Shown one piece after another: positions 17,591-26,694 of a stretch of 64,000 nucleotides of DNA. How positions within the stretch are numbered: the stretch's first letter is position 1; each line of letters starts with the position of its first letter. The translations under genes were made by a program, and so were the position numbers. The notes beneath the pieces are model-generated. The model worked only from the letters and a program-made list of their open reading frames with translations, was not told where the DNA came from and did not search any database. This stretch comes from Myxococcales bacterium (lineage in GTDB: Bacteria > Myxococcota > Myxococcia > Myxococcales > JAJYLH01), in contig JAJYLH010000018.1 of assembly GCA_021787845.1 (NCBI GenBank), positions 21,987 through 85,986 on the forward strand, read 5' to 3'.

Positions 17591-18625
17591 TTGCCATCGC
17601 CCGCCCGAAGCCAGACGCCCCCGCCGTCGCCGTCCGCGCCCGCCCGCGACTCGGGTCCACTCGCTGCGGCGCGGGTGGCGGTGCTCATTCCCTGCCTGAA
17701 CGAGGAGCAGACGATCGCCGGCGTGCTGGACGATTTCCGGCGCGCCGTCCCGGGCGCGGAGCTCATCGTCATCGACAATGCCTCGTGCGACCGGACGGCC
17801 GAAGTCGCCGCCCTGTCCGGCGCGACCGTCCTCGAGGAGAAGCGGCGCGGCAAAGGGAACGCCGTTCGCAAGGCGCTTCGGTCCATCGACGCGGAGGCGT
17901 ACCTGCTCGTCGACGGCGATGGCACCTATCCGGCCGGCGAGGCCCAGCGGCTTCTTCGACCGGTGCTGGAGGGTGAGGCCGACGTGGTCATCGGAGGTCG
18001 TCTCCGGGACTCGCGCAGCGACTTCCGTCTCCTGAACCGGCTCGGGAACCGGCTCTTTCGCGCGCTCGTGAACCTGATGTTCGGCGCGAGGGTTTCCGAC
18101 CTCCTCACCGGCTACCGCGCCATGTCCCGCGAGTTCGTCAAGCGGGCCCCCGTGCTCTCGACGGGCTTCGAGCTCGAGACCGAGCTCACGATCCTCGCGC
18201 TCGAGCGCGGTTTTCGCACGGTGGAGGTCCCGGTCCGGCTGGCGAGCAGACCGGATGGAAGCCGCTCGAAGATTCGCCTCTTCGGGGACGGGATGCGGAT
18301 TCTGAACGCGATGTTCACCCTCCTGCGGGACTACCGGCCCCTCACCTTCTTCGGCGGCGCTGGCCTCGCCGCCATGCTCCTCGGGCTCGCCCCCGGGCTC
18401 TTCGTCACCTGGGAGTTCATGCACACGGGGGCGGTTCGAATCCCGACCGCGGTGCTCGCCGTGGGGCTCGAAATCGTGGGCGTGGTGCTGGTCATCGCCG
18501 GCGTGCTCCTGACCACCCTCGCCCGGCGGTTTCGGGAGATCGACTACCAGCTCGCGGGGCTCGATGCGGAGCTGCGCGGCCTGCGACGGGAGGCGGCCGA
18601 GCGCGACACCCGGGAGCGCCGCTGA
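17591..18625 (+). CDS. DPM1/GtrB-like family 2 glycosyltransferase
   Basis: Probable polyprenyl-phosphate glycosyltransferase. The GT2 domain begins VAVLIPCLNEEQTI and has DNASCDRT and the DxD-like VDGDGTYP. Two C-terminal membrane helices follow the catalytic domain, as in enzymes that load a sugar onto undecaprenyl phosphate. The frame is open from 17393. A TTG at 17591 has an excellent Shine-Dalgarno (GAAAGGAG at 17577-17584, 6-base spacing) and gives 344 residues; an ATG at 17504 is the alternative. It lies just after the GT-C gene, its likely user. Confidence 0.85.
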   Translation: MPSPARSQTPPPSPSAPARDSGPLAAARVAVLIPCLNEEQTIAGVLDDFRRAVPGAELIVIDNASCDRTAEVAALSGATVLEEKRRGKGNAVRKALRSIDAEAYLLVDGDGTYPAGEAQRLLRPVLEGEADVVIGGRLRDSRSDFRLLNRLGNRLFRALVNLMFGARVSDLLTGYRAMSREFVKRAPVLSTGFELETELTILALERGFRTVEVPVRLASRPDGSRSKIRLFGDGMRILNAMFTLLRDYRPLTFFGGAGLAAMLLGLAPGLFVTWEFMHTGAVRIPTAVLAVGLEIVGVVLVIAGVLLTTLARRFREIDYQLAGLDAELRGLRREAAERDTRERR

Positions 18626-18658
18626 GAGCCGGGAGCGCAGAAGCCTGGGAGAAGCGCT

Positions 18659-19798
18659 TCACGAGCGTTGCTGCCGCAGCTCCTCGACGAAGCGCTCGTG
18701 CTCGTCGACGGCGCGCTCCCACGAGAACGTTCGGGCGAGCTCGATGGCGTCTTGCCGCGCCTGCTCGCGGCGAGCGGGGTTCGCCAGGAACCGAACGAGC
18801 TCGGCGGCCACCGCCGGGGCATCGGGCGGCAGGAGATGGATGCTTTGGCCCGCGCCCGCGAGGTAGGGAGCGTATGCCTCATCCTCGCCGAGAAAGACGG
18901 GCAAGCCGCACGCGAGCGCTTCCTGCGCCGTCAGCGGAAAGCCCTCGCCGCGCGACGGAAGGAGAAAAGCGTCCGCCGCCTGATAGAGCATGGCGACCCG
19001 TTCGGGCGGCAGCGCCCCGAGGAGAGCGACCTGTTCCGAGTTGGCGTTCGGCAGCGACCCCGGGCCTGCCATGACGAGCTTGAAGGCGCCGCCAGCGAGC
19101 CCCGCGGCCGCGGCCGCCAGGTCCGCCCCTTTCTTGGCCACGAGGCGGCCGACGAAGAGCACCCGCGGATGGTCATCCCATCCGAGCTCGGCGCGCAGGC
19201 GTGCCTTCTCGGACGGCGTGGCGGGTGAGAAGAGGCTCGCGTCCACGCCGTTCACGATCCAGCGCTGCGGAACTTTCGGGGCCAGTGCCCGGATTTCCGC
19301 GGCGACCCGCGAATTGAAGACGACGATTCCGTCGGCCGCCCGCGCGCTGGCTCGGCCCAGGGTCGCGATCGCCAGCCGTTCCACGGCATCGAGAACGGGC
19401 GAATCGTATCTGACGTGCGCGACGTGTTCCGTCAGCAGCTTGACGGGAGCGCGACGCCCGAGCGCCCGCGAGATGCCGAAAGCCGCCAACGTCGGAAGGC
19501 AGAGAAAGCCGTGGGCGTGCACGACGTCGGCGCGCCGAATCTCTCGGGCCAATCGCGGCAGGAGCATCGGGCTGGGAAGCGGGTAGGGAACACCGAAGCG
19601 GGTCTCGAGGCCGTTGAGGGCGGGCAGACCGATGAGTCGATACGCTTGCGTCGAGGGGCGGATGCGCTGCCCGACATCGGCGCCGACGACGGCGACTTCG
19701 TGGCCACGCCGCGACCACTCACGGGCGAGCGAGTGGACCACGGCCTCGATGCCGCCGACGTGGAGAGGCAAGTAGTTGTACAAGAGCACGATTCGCAT
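18659..19798 (-). CDS. Family 4 glycosyltransferase
   Basis: GT-B fold retaining glycosyltransferase of 379 residues. The N-terminal domain opens with MRIVLLYNYLPLHVGGIEA and contains the HAHGF segment. The C-terminal donor domain has VGRLVAKKGADL and the E-x7-E motif SRGEGFPLTAQEALACGLP. It is cytosolic or membrane associated and builds the polysaccharide repeat unit; donor and acceptor are unknown. The ATG at 19798 is the start of the conserved fold; the frame continues upstream with non-protein composition. It is divergent from the GT2 gene at 20044. Confidence 0.88.
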   Translation of the reverse strand: MRIVLLYNYLPLHVGGIEAVVHSLAREWSRRGHEVAVVGADVGQRIRPSTQAYRLIGLPALNGLETRFGVPYPLPSPMLLPRLAREIRRADVVHAHGFLCLPTLAAFGISRALGRRAPVKLLTEHVAHVRYDSPVLDAVERLAIATLGRASARAADGIVVFNSRVAAEIRALAPKVPQRWIVNGVDASLFSPATPSEKARLRAELGWDDHPRVLFVGRLVAKKGADLAAAAAGLAGGAFKLVMAGPGSLPNANSEQVALLGALPPERVAMLYQAADAFLLPSRGEGFPLTAQEALACGLPVFLGEDEAYAPYLAGAGQSIHLLPPDAPAVAAELVRFLANPARREQARQDAIELARTFSWERAVDEHERFVEELRQQRS

Positions 19799-20043
19799 CG
19801 TCGGGGCTTCTACCACCGCCGGGGAGAAGATCAAGGCGAGCCCTCGTCGAGCGTGCTCCCGATGTCGCCGACGCCACCAGGCCGGGGGACGCGAACCGAC
19901 GATGAGCCGAACCCCGCCTGCCGTGTTCCGGCTTGACGCGAAATCGGGACCGCGCCTACTCTGACTTGGAGGAGGGTTCAACCGCTGGCTGCACTGTCGG
20001 CGACCCCTGGTGGTCCCCCAGCGATCGACCTCGTCCGGGCTCC

Positions 20044-20922
20044 ATGGATGGAACTCCGATGAGCAAGGCGATGTCATTCGACCCCGCGCCGGTGTCGGTG
20101 ATCGTCCCGTGCTTCCAGGCGCATGCCACCCTCGAGCGGGCGGTCGACACGGTGGTGAGCCAGACGCTGCGGCCTGCCGAGTTGATCCTCGTCGACGACG
20201 CGAGCGACGACGGTGGCGCCACCGTCGAGGTCATGCAACGAATCCAGGCTCGCGAGCGGCGCCTCCGGGTCCGAGTCCTGACGCTCGCCCGCAACCAGGG
20301 ACCGGGCGGGGCACGCAACGCCGCCTGGGCCGAGGCGACCCAGCCGTGGCTCGCCTTCCTCGACGCCGACGATGGGTGGCACCCCCGCAAGCTCGAGCTC
20401 CAGGCCGGCTGGCTCGCCGAAAATCCCGAGGTCGCCCTCTGCGCTCATGGCTTCGTCATTCGGCGATCGGGTGCGCCGCCGGATTGGCCGCTTGCGTCGC
20501 GCTGGTCCGCATCGCGAGTGAGCTATCGGCGCCTCCTGCCCTGGAACCGATTCGTGACCCCGTCGGTGGTCGTCCGGCGCGACCTGCCACACCGCTTTCG
20601 TGCCGGCCGGCGCTACCTCGAAGACTTCTTGCTCTGGCTCGAGATTCTCGCCGAGGGGCATCCGGCTGCCTATCTGGACCTGCCGCTCGCCTGTCTCTTC
20701 AAGGCGAACTTCGGCGAGGGGGGTCTGAGCGCGGACCTGTGGAAAATGGAGCGGGCGGAGCTGTCGATGTATCGCACCCTCCAGCGGGAGAGACGGTTGT
20801 CGCGCGCTTCGTTCCGGTCGCTTGCCGCCTTCTCGTTGCTCAAGTTCGCGAGGCGCGTAGCCCTGTCTCGACTTCGCGGCGGGCTCGTTGGGTTGCGAGA
20901 ATCAAGGCGAGGCCATCAGTGA
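20044..20922 (+). CDS. Family 2 glycosyltransferase
   Basis: GT-A inverting glycosyltransferase of about 292 residues. It shows VSVIVPCFQAHATLERAV, VDDASDDGG and the metal-binding FLDADDGWHP, so the catalytic DxD is intact, and GGARNAAWAEA. No membrane helices follow, so it probably works on a lipid-linked acceptor at the inner face. Two starts are possible, ATG 20044 and ATG 20059; neither has a strong ribosome site. It converges on the next glycosyltransferase gene with a 31-bp gap that shows no hairpin. Confidence 0.85.
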   Translation: MDGTPMSKAMSFDPAPVSVIVPCFQAHATLERAVDTVVSQTLRPAELILVDDASDDGGATVEVMQRIQARERRLRVRVLTLARNQGPGGARNAAWAEATQPWLAFLDADDGWHPRKLELQAGWLAENPEVALCAHGFVIRRSGAPPDWPLASRWSASRVSYRRLLPWNRFVTPSVVVRRDLPHRFRAGRRYLEDFLLWLEILAEGHPAAYLDLPLACLFKANFGEGGLSADLWKMERAELSMYRTLQRERRLSRASFRSLAAFSLLKFARRVALSRLRGGLVGLRESRRGHQ

Positions 20923-20953
20923 AACTCTTGGAGATTTAACCGGCTGCTCTGGG

Positions 20954-21841
20954 TCACTTCATGTGGTAGCGAATCCTGAGGAGCCGCTCGACCGCACTTT
21001 CAGCCCCCAAGCGCAAGAGTGCCCGTTTCGCGTGGTGCCCGGCCATGCTCAGCAAGTACTCTCCCCACGGCGGGACCGCGGGCTCACCTTGTGAGAGCGC
21101 CACATCCCGCGCCTCGCGGTACGAGTGGGGCACGAGCCGATTCGACAGGCCATCGGCGCGCATGTGCGCGATGACCCGCGGCAGATAGAGGCCGTGGACG
21201 CCCGCGAGATGAAGACGCAACAGGAAGTCGTAGTCCATCGCGATGCGCAGCTTCGGTCGGAAGAGCCCCAGACGCTCGTAAAGCGACCGGCGGACGAACA
21301 CGGTCGGATGGTTGAGCTGCGGCATTCGCCGATGGATGACCCTCGCGTAATGTGGATCGCCTCGATAGACGCGGGTCCTGCCATCGGCTTCGACGCTGGC
21401 GAGGTCGCCGAACGTGAACCCGGCGCCCGAGGTTCTTTCCAAGGCTTCGAGACTGGCAGCCACCGCGCCGGGCGCGTACCAATCGTCGGAGTTCAGCAGG
21501 GCGATGACATCGGCCCTCGCCATCGCCAGGCCCTTGTTGAAGGCATCGCTGATGCCGTCGTCGGGCTCGCTGATCCAAAACAGCCGGTCTTCAAACCGGC
21601 GCAGGACCTCGATGGTCCCGTCAGTCGAGGCGCCATCGACGACGAGGTACTCGAGCCCATCGACCCCTTGGGCGAGCACGCTCCGGATGGTCTGCTCGAT
21701 CGTGGATCGGCCGTTCCTCACGACCGTCACGATGGAGACCGTAGGCGAGCTGGTGGGCTTCCGCCCTCCCGACTGCCGCTGCGCCGACGGCGCACGCGAG
21801 CGGTACTCAGCCAACGTCGGTGGGGGACCGGGCCGCGCCAT
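20954..21841 (-). CDS. Family 2 glycosyltransferase
   Basis: Predicted polysaccharide glycosyltransferase of 295 residues (ATG 21841; another ATG at 21865 would add 8 residues). Motifs are VSIVTVVRNGRSTIEQTI, VVDGASTDGT and the acidic LLNSDDWYAPGA, as in WcaA-type GT2 enzymes, with the acceptor-side motif MDYDFLLRLHLAG. It is transcribed away from the flippase; the 135 bp between them hold both promoters and a gene remnant. Confidence 0.87.
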   Translation of the reverse strand: MARPGPPPTLAEYRSRAPSAQRQSGGRKPTSSPTVSIVTVVRNGRSTIEQTIRSVLAQGVDGLEYLVVDGASTDGTIEVLRRFEDRLFWISEPDDGISDAFNKGLAMARADVIALLNSDDWYAPGAVAASLEALERTSGAGFTFGDLASVEADGRTRVYRGDPHYARVIHRRMPQLNHPTVFVRRSLYERLGLFRPKLRIAMDYDFLLRLHLAGVHGLYLPRVIAHMRADGLSNRLVPHSYREARDVALSQGEPAVPPWGEYLLSMAGHHAKRALLRLGAESAVERLLRIRYHMK

Positions 21842-21929
21842 CGCTGGCACGCTACCGCGTCGCAACCGGGGCCGTCAAGGTGACGACCGAATCCGCGCCC
21901 GCGCCTGCTCGACTCTCCAACGCGGAGCT

Positions 21930-22022
21930 GGTAGAGTCCCGTCGCGAGGAGAACCTCTCCGACGAGGACCCTGAGCGTGTCGACGACGTCATCCGCACCG
22001 GCCGGCGACAGCGGGACCACGC
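21930..22022 (+). pseudogene. Remnant of a DegT aminotransferase gene (5' leader fused to 3' end)
   Basis: Two blocks here match the degT gene 1.7 kb downstream. Bases about 21931-21953 (GTAGAGTCCCGTCGCGAGGA...) match its ribosome-site leader at 23592-23614. Bases about 21955-22018 match its last 17 codons and stop region at 24680-24743 at roughly 80%. In one frame the block still reads LSDEDPERVDDVIRTGRR against LSDEDLDRVCEVIRTHRR. The gene body is missing. I infer an old duplicate that lost its middle. The flippase GTG start lies inside this remnant in another frame. Confidence 0.6.
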
Positions 22023-23428
22023 CGCTCAATTCGCTGACGGGCATCCTGCGGGGACTGCGATACTGGCGATCGATCGTCCAACTCTCCGCGCACGACGTAT
22101 CCACGGAAGAGGGGCGCACCGCCGAACGGCATCGGCGCGTCTTCTGGTCCGCTTTCGCATCCTTCTTCGCGCGCGCCAGCGGTCTGGTCTTGCTTCTCGT
22201 CGCCGTCCCGCTGACTGTCCACTACCTCGGCCAGGAACGCTACGGCCTTTGGATGACTATCAGCTCGATCATCGCCGTGATGGCCTTCGCGGACCTCGGA
22301 CTGGGGAGCGGCTTGATGACGTCGCTGTCCCATGCGCAAGGGAAGGGGGACCGAGAAGCGGTGCGTCGGCAGGTCTCGACGGCGTTCTTCTCTCTTTTCG
22401 CCCTTGCGATCGTTGTGGGTGGCCTGTTGGCGTTGGTCTGGCCGCTCATCCCGTGGCCGCGTATCTACAATGTCACATCGCCCGCCGCCGCGCGCGAGGC
22501 GGGTCCGGCTACGGCCGTGTTTCTCGCCTGCAACCTGCTCTTGCTCCCCCTTTCGGTGGCCGAAGACTCAAGAACCGGCCAGCAGTCGTCGTTTTCGCAC
22601 AGCGTGTGGGTGGCCGCCGGGAACGGGGTGGGGCTCGCCGGCTTGCTGGTGGCGGTCCATTTCAGGGCGGGGCTGCCGTGGCTCGTTCTCGCCATGAGCG
22701 GTGGGACCGTCTTCGGCGCGCTGTTGAGCTTCTCATTCCTCTTTCTCTTCGAGCAACCGGACTTGCGGCCATCGTTCGAGAGGGTCGGTACCCCCGAGCT
22801 GCGCTCCTTGCTCCGCTTGGGAGCCTTGTTCTTTGTGCTCGAGCTGTCGGTGTTCCTGACGCAGAGCTCCGACAACTTCGTGCTGACCCAGCTTCGAGGT
22901 GCCAGCGCCGTGACGAGGTACTCCGTCGTCGCGAGGCTCTTCGGCATCATCTCCGGGGCTCTGGCCTTCCTGACGACGCCCCTCTGGCCGGCCTACGGCG
23001 AAGCCCTTTCCCGTGGAGACCTGGCGTGGGTTCGGCGGACGCTGCCGCGGTCCACCGCCTTTGTAGGGGTGACATCGGCCCTAGGGGCAGGCGTGCTCGT
23101 CGTCGGCGGCAAGTGGATCGTCGACCGCTGGGTCGGGCCCGAAGTAGAACCGTCCTTGGCCCTCCTGGCCGGGTTGGGCATCTGGACGGTGCTGCAATGT
23201 GTCGGCCACGCCTATGGAATGTTCCTCAACGGCGCGGGCGTGATTCGATTTCAGATCATTTTCGCATCGATCTCGGGTGTCGCGTGTGTCCTTGCCAGGA
23301 TCGCCCTGACCCTGAAATGGGGGATTCCGGGCGTTGCATGGGGAACGGTGCTCGCGTTTCTTCCCCTTTCTTTGTTACCCGCGATGCTCTTCTCGCGGAA
23401 GTTCCTCCGTTCGGGGGGCGGTCACTGA
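21977..23428 (+). CDS. Polysaccharide flippase (MOP/Wzx-like)
   Basis: Inner-membrane transporter of 483 residues with about 12-14 helices that likely flips the undecaprenyl-linked repeat unit. The segment FWSAFASFFARASGLVLLLVAVPLTVHYLG and GLWMTISSIIAVMAFADLGLGSGL are typical of the oligosaccharide flippase family. The frame opens at a GTG (21977) within a degenerate aminotransferase remnant, so the first 30 or so residues may be non-native, and no better start is visible. A DegT gene follows about 190 bp downstream on the same strand. The donor glycan is unknown. Confidence 0.85.
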   Translation: MSTTSSAPAGDSGTTPLNSLTGILRGLRYWRSIVQLSAHDVSTEEGRTAERHRRVFWSAFASFFARASGLVLLLVAVPLTVHYLGQERYGLWMTISSIIAVMAFADLGLGSGLMTSLSHAQGKGDREAVRRQVSTAFFSLFALAIVVGGLLALVWPLIPWPRIYNVTSPAAAREAGPATAVFLACNLLLLPLSVAEDSRTGQQSSFSHSVWVAAGNGVGLAGLLVAVHFRAGLPWLVLAMSGGTVFGALLSFSFLFLFEQPDLRPSFERVGTPELRSLLRLGALFFVLELSVFLTQSSDNFVLTQLRGASAVTRYSVVARLFGIISGALAFLTTPLWPAYGEALSRGDLAWVRRTLPRSTAFVGVTSALGAGVLVVGGKWIVDRWVGPEVEPSLALLAGLGIWTVLQCVGHAYGMFLNGAGVIRFQIIFASISGVACVLARIALTLKWGIPGVAWGTVLAFLPLSLLPAMLFSRKFLRSGGGH

Positions 23429-23620
23429 TGGGGTCACGCCGGAGCCAACTGTGCGAGCGGTACCAGCGACCGCGGTCTCGACCGAGAAGAGCACTCGCAT
23501 TGCGACGGTTGCGCCGCCCGTCCCCCGGGCGCATGTACACATTCCTGGCGAAAAAGCCGCCACGCGAGCTCGCGCCCCCGGCGCCGAAGTGGTAGAGTCC
23601 CATCCTGAGGAGAAGTCAAG

Positions 23621-24736
23621 GTGGCCAAGATTCCGGTGTCCTTCGCAGATCTCACAGGCAACGAGGAGAAGTACGTCGCCGAGGCGGTCCGCAGCTCGTG
23701 GATCTCGTCGACCGGCCCTTATGTGCAACGCTTCGAGCGTGAGTTCGCCGAGATGTGTGGCACCCGAGCAGCCGTCGGTGTCTGCAACGGGACCGTTGCG
23801 CTTCACCTGGCGCTACTGGCCATGGACGTGCGACCTGGCGACGAGGTCTTGGTGCCGTCGCTCACCTACGTCGCCACCGCGAACGCTTGCCGGTACGTGG
23901 GCGCGGAGCCAGTATTCGTCGACGTGGACCCGGAAACGTGGTGCATCGACCCGCATCGGATCGAGGACTCGGTCACCCGCCGGACCCGCGGTGTCATCCC
24001 GGTGGACTTGTACGGGCATCCGGCCGACATGGACGCGATCAACCAGTTCGCGGCGGTGCATGGGCTGTGGGTGGTCGAGGACGCGGCGGAGGCACATCTC
24101 GCCCAATACCGCGGACAACCAGTCGGCGGGCTCGCCGACATGACGACGTTCTCGTTCTACGGGAACAAGATCTTCACTTGCGGCGAAGGGGGAGCCATTA
24201 CGCTGTCGGCCCCCCAGCTCGAGCTGCGCACCCGCACGCTCCGCGGCCAGGGAGTCGATCCGTCGCGCCGGTACTTTTTCCCCGTGACCGGCTACAACTT
24301 CCGCCTCTCGAACTTGGCTTGCGCGCTCTTGTGCGCCCAATTCGAGCGCCGGGAGGGTCTCCTCACCGCCCGGCGACGCGTGTTTTCTCGCTATCGGGAG
24401 CGCCTGACAGGCATCGAGGGAATCGGCTTCCAGCCCGTTGCCCCGTGGGCAGAGCCTGCTCCGTGGATGTTCTGCATCACCGTCCACGAAGCGGCCTACG
24501 GCCGATCGCGTGACGAACTGGCCGAGATACTTGCCTCGGAGGAGATCGAGACGCGACCTTTCTTTGTCCCCCTTCACCGGTTGCCGATGTTCCGCGAGGA
24601 ATCGCAGAGGCGCGGCGAGCAGCTCCCCGTCACCGAACGCCTTGCCAGCTCCGGGCTCAATCTGCCCACTTATTCTCAGCTCTCCGACGAGGATCTCGAT
24701 CGTGTCTGCGAGGTCATCCGCACCCACCGGCGGTAG
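23621..24736 (+). CDS. DegT/DnrJ/EryC1 sugar aminotransferase
   Basis: PLP-dependent aminotransferase acting on nucleotide-linked keto-sugars, giving amino sugars for the surface glycan. It has 371 residues, normal length. It has the ETF-like N-terminal core (CNGTVALHLALLAMDVRPGDEVLVPSLTY), DAAEAHLAQYRG and the Schiff-base lysine K183 in SFYGNKIFTCGEGG. The GTG start at 23621 has a good ribosome site (GAGGAGAAG at 23607-23615). A GT4 gene follows after 51 bp. A degenerate copy of its two ends lies upstream of the flippase. Confidence 0.92.
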   Translation: MAKIPVSFADLTGNEEKYVAEAVRSSWISSTGPYVQRFEREFAEMCGTRAAVGVCNGTVALHLALLAMDVRPGDEVLVPSLTYVATANACRYVGAEPVFVDVDPETWCIDPHRIEDSVTRRTRGVIPVDLYGHPADMDAINQFAAVHGLWVVEDAAEAHLAQYRGQPVGGLADMTTFSFYGNKIFTCGEGGAITLSAPQLELRTRTLRGQGVDPSRRYFFPVTGYNFRLSNLACALLCAQFERREGLLTARRRVFSRYRERLTGIEGIGFQPVAPWAEPAPWMFCITVHEAAYGRSRDELAEILASEEIETRPFFVPLHRLPMFREESQRRGEQLPVTERLASSGLNLPTYSQLSDEDLDRVCEVIRTHRR

Positions 24737-24787
24737 CGGGACCTCCGCCTTGACGTCGAGCCCGATCCAAGGGCTGGAGAGACGTTG

Positions 24788-26056
24788 ATGGGTTTGCGGG
24801 TCTGCATCGATGCGCGCATCCCTCCGGAGTCCGCTGGGGGCGTGGCTCAGGTGGTACTCGGCCTCGCGGCTGGTCTCGCCTCTCTTTCGGATGGAGTGGA
24901 AGAATACCGCTTTCTCGCGTCGGGCGCGATGGCCGAGCTGCTCGCCCCGGTCGTCGGCCGAGAAAACCTTCTGACCCCTAGGCCGGGTCCGCCTTGGTCC
25001 GCGCTGCGCCGAGGCCTTTCCCAGACTTCGGCTGGCATCTGGGCTTGGAAGCATGCGCCCTATCTCGGCCAAGTCCTTCACAGGCTTCCTGTGTCGGACG
25101 GCGCCGTTGAGGGCGCTGAAATCGACGTCGTTCATTTCTGCTCACAGGCCGCCTTTCTTACCAAGATTCCCAGCATCTATCACCCGCACGATCTGCAGCA
25201 CGTGCATCTTCCCGAGTTCTTTTCGCGATCGGTTCGCGCGCGGCGAGAGCATCAGTACGGCGCCTTCTGCCGGGCCGCGAAGATGGTCGCCGTGGCCTCG
25301 AACTGGGTCCGCCACGACGTCATCGAACACTACGTTCTCTCTCCGGAGAAGGTGTGGGTCGTGCCCTTGGCGCCGCCAGTCGAAACCTATCCTGTTCCAT
25401 CGTCCTCCGATCTCGCCCGGGCGCGCGTCCAATACGAGCTTCCCAACCGGTTTGTGCTGTACCCAGCGCAGACGTGGCCGCACAAGAACCACCTTCGCCT
25501 CCTTGAAGCGATCGCTTGGTTGCGCGAAGCCCACGGCCTCTCAATCCCGCTGGTCTGCACTGGTCACCGCAACGAATTCTATGCCACGATTCGCCGCCGG
25601 GTCCGTGAGCTGCGAATCGAGCCACTGGTCCACTTTGTGGGGTTCGTTTCTTCCCTTTCACTCCAGTCGCTCTACCGGCTGGCCCGAGCGACGATCGTGC
25701 CGACCCTGTTCGAGGCGGGAAGCTTCCCGGTGGCGGAGGCGTTCCACTCGGGCTGCGCGGTCGCCTGCTCGAACGTGACGTCATTGCCCGAACAAGCTGG
25801 CGAGGCCGCTCTGCTCTTCGACCCGCGCAATTCCAAGGAGATCGGCGAGGCGATCCGACGTCTGTGGACAGACGACGTCCTGCGCTCGCAACTCATCGAA
25901 CGCGGGAGGCGCCGAATCGAATCGCTAACGTGGGAACGTAGTGCGCGAATGTTCCGTGCACATTATCGGCGGCTGGGCGGCGTAGCTCTTCCGGAGGACG
26001 ATTGCGCGACCTTGGCGAGTGGAGTCTGCAGTGTTGCGATGCTCAAAACGGACTGA
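24788..26056 (+). CDS. Family 4 glycosyltransferase
   Basis: GT-B glycosyltransferase of 422 residues. It shows CIDARIPPESAGGVAQVV, the YHPHDLQHVHLPEFF acceptor-side block, AQTWPHKNHLRLLEAI and the donor motif PTLFEAGSFPVAEAFHSGCAV with two conserved glutamates. This matches mannosyltransferase-type GT4 enzymes of O-antigen loci. The ATG at 24788 follows GGAGAGACG; a TTG sits one codon earlier. Its 3' end overlaps the convergent acyltransferase gene by 14 bp. Confidence 0.88.
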   Translation: MGLRVCIDARIPPESAGGVAQVVLGLAAGLASLSDGVEEYRFLASGAMAELLAPVVGRENLLTPRPGPPWSALRRGLSQTSAGIWAWKHAPYLGQVLHRLPVSDGAVEGAEIDVVHFCSQAAFLTKIPSIYHPHDLQHVHLPEFFSRSVRARREHQYGAFCRAAKMVAVASNWVRHDVIEHYVLSPEKVWVVPLAPPVETYPVPSSSDLARARVQYELPNRFVLYPAQTWPHKNHLRLLEAIAWLREAHGLSIPLVCTGHRNEFYATIRRRVRELRIEPLVHFVGFVSSLSLQSLYRLARATIVPTLFEAGSFPVAEAFHSGCAVACSNVTSLPEQAGEAALLFDPRNSKEIGEAIRRLWTDDVLRSQLIERGRRRIESLTWERSARMFRAHYRRLGGVALPEDDCATLASGVCSVAMLKTD

Positions 26057-26690
26057 TGGTCCTGAGGAATCTCGCAGGCATCCCGACGACGATGGCGTTG
26101 TCCGGAACATCGTGCGTCGCCACTGCCCCAGCACCCACGACGGCCCCGGAGCCGACTCGGACGCCTGGAAGCGCGACCGCATGCGTTCCGAACTCGACTC
26201 CCGCTCCGACGTGAACTTCTCCGGAAATCGCTGTCAAAGGCGCCAGCGTACAGAACTCGCCGAACCGCGCGTTGTGACCAACGGAACACCCAAGATTGAC
26301 AATCGAATGCGCACCAACGGTGATTCCCACCGTCAGATTCGCGCCCGCGCAGATCAAGGTTCCCGGGCCCAACTCGAGATCCGATCCATGGGCGACCGAC
26401 GGGTGCACGAGCGTCGCGAACTTTGGTGCGCCCGTGACTTCCATTTCGCGAACAAGATCACGACGCGTTCGCGGTGAACCGACCGCCACTACGAAGGATG
26501 CCTGATGCCATCGGGCCCATTCGGCTGGCCTACCCAAGACCGGCAAACCTCGGATGATGCCGCCGATCAGCGCTTCGCGGTCGGTAAGGATCCCGGCCAG
26601 GTTCCATGCGCCCGTCTCCTGAGCCAGCCAAATGATTTCCTCAACGAATCGTCCGCCACCAACAATAATGAGCGGGTTAAGATCGCTCAC
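26043..26690 (-). CDS. NeuD-like sugar O/N-acyltransferase
   Basis: Hexapeptide-repeat acyltransferase of 215 residues. The N-terminal Rossmann-like domain (PLIIVGGGRFVEEIIWLA) binds the nucleotide sugar. The left-handed beta-helix follows with GPGTLICAGANLTVG, GHNARFGEFCTLAP and AVALPGVRVGSGAVVGAGAV, with H at about 157 (VGHN) as the likely catalytic base. It fits the NeuD/PglD family. The GTG at 26690 has GAGGTG upstream and lies 4 nt after the stop of a small ORF, so it ends the minus-strand operon that starts at 33120. It should acetylate an amino or hydroxy sugar made by that operon. Confidence 0.85.
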   Translation of the reverse strand: MSDLNPLIIVGGGRFVEEIIWLAQETGAWNLAGILTDREALIGGIIRGLPVLGRPAEWARWHQASFVVAVGSPRTRRDLVREMEVTGAPKFATLVHPSVAHGSDLELGPGTLICAGANLTVGITVGAHSIVNLGCSVGHNARFGEFCTLAPLTAISGEVHVGAGVEFGTHAVALPGVRVGSGAVVGAGAVATHDVPDNAIVVGMPARFLRTISPF

Positions 26691-26694
26691 GGCT

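Noticed and set aside
23621..24736. Possibility that the DegT gene itself is a pseudogene, given its echo upstream
   Set aside because: The frame is full length and the PLP lysine K183 and other motifs are intact; only the echo is broken.
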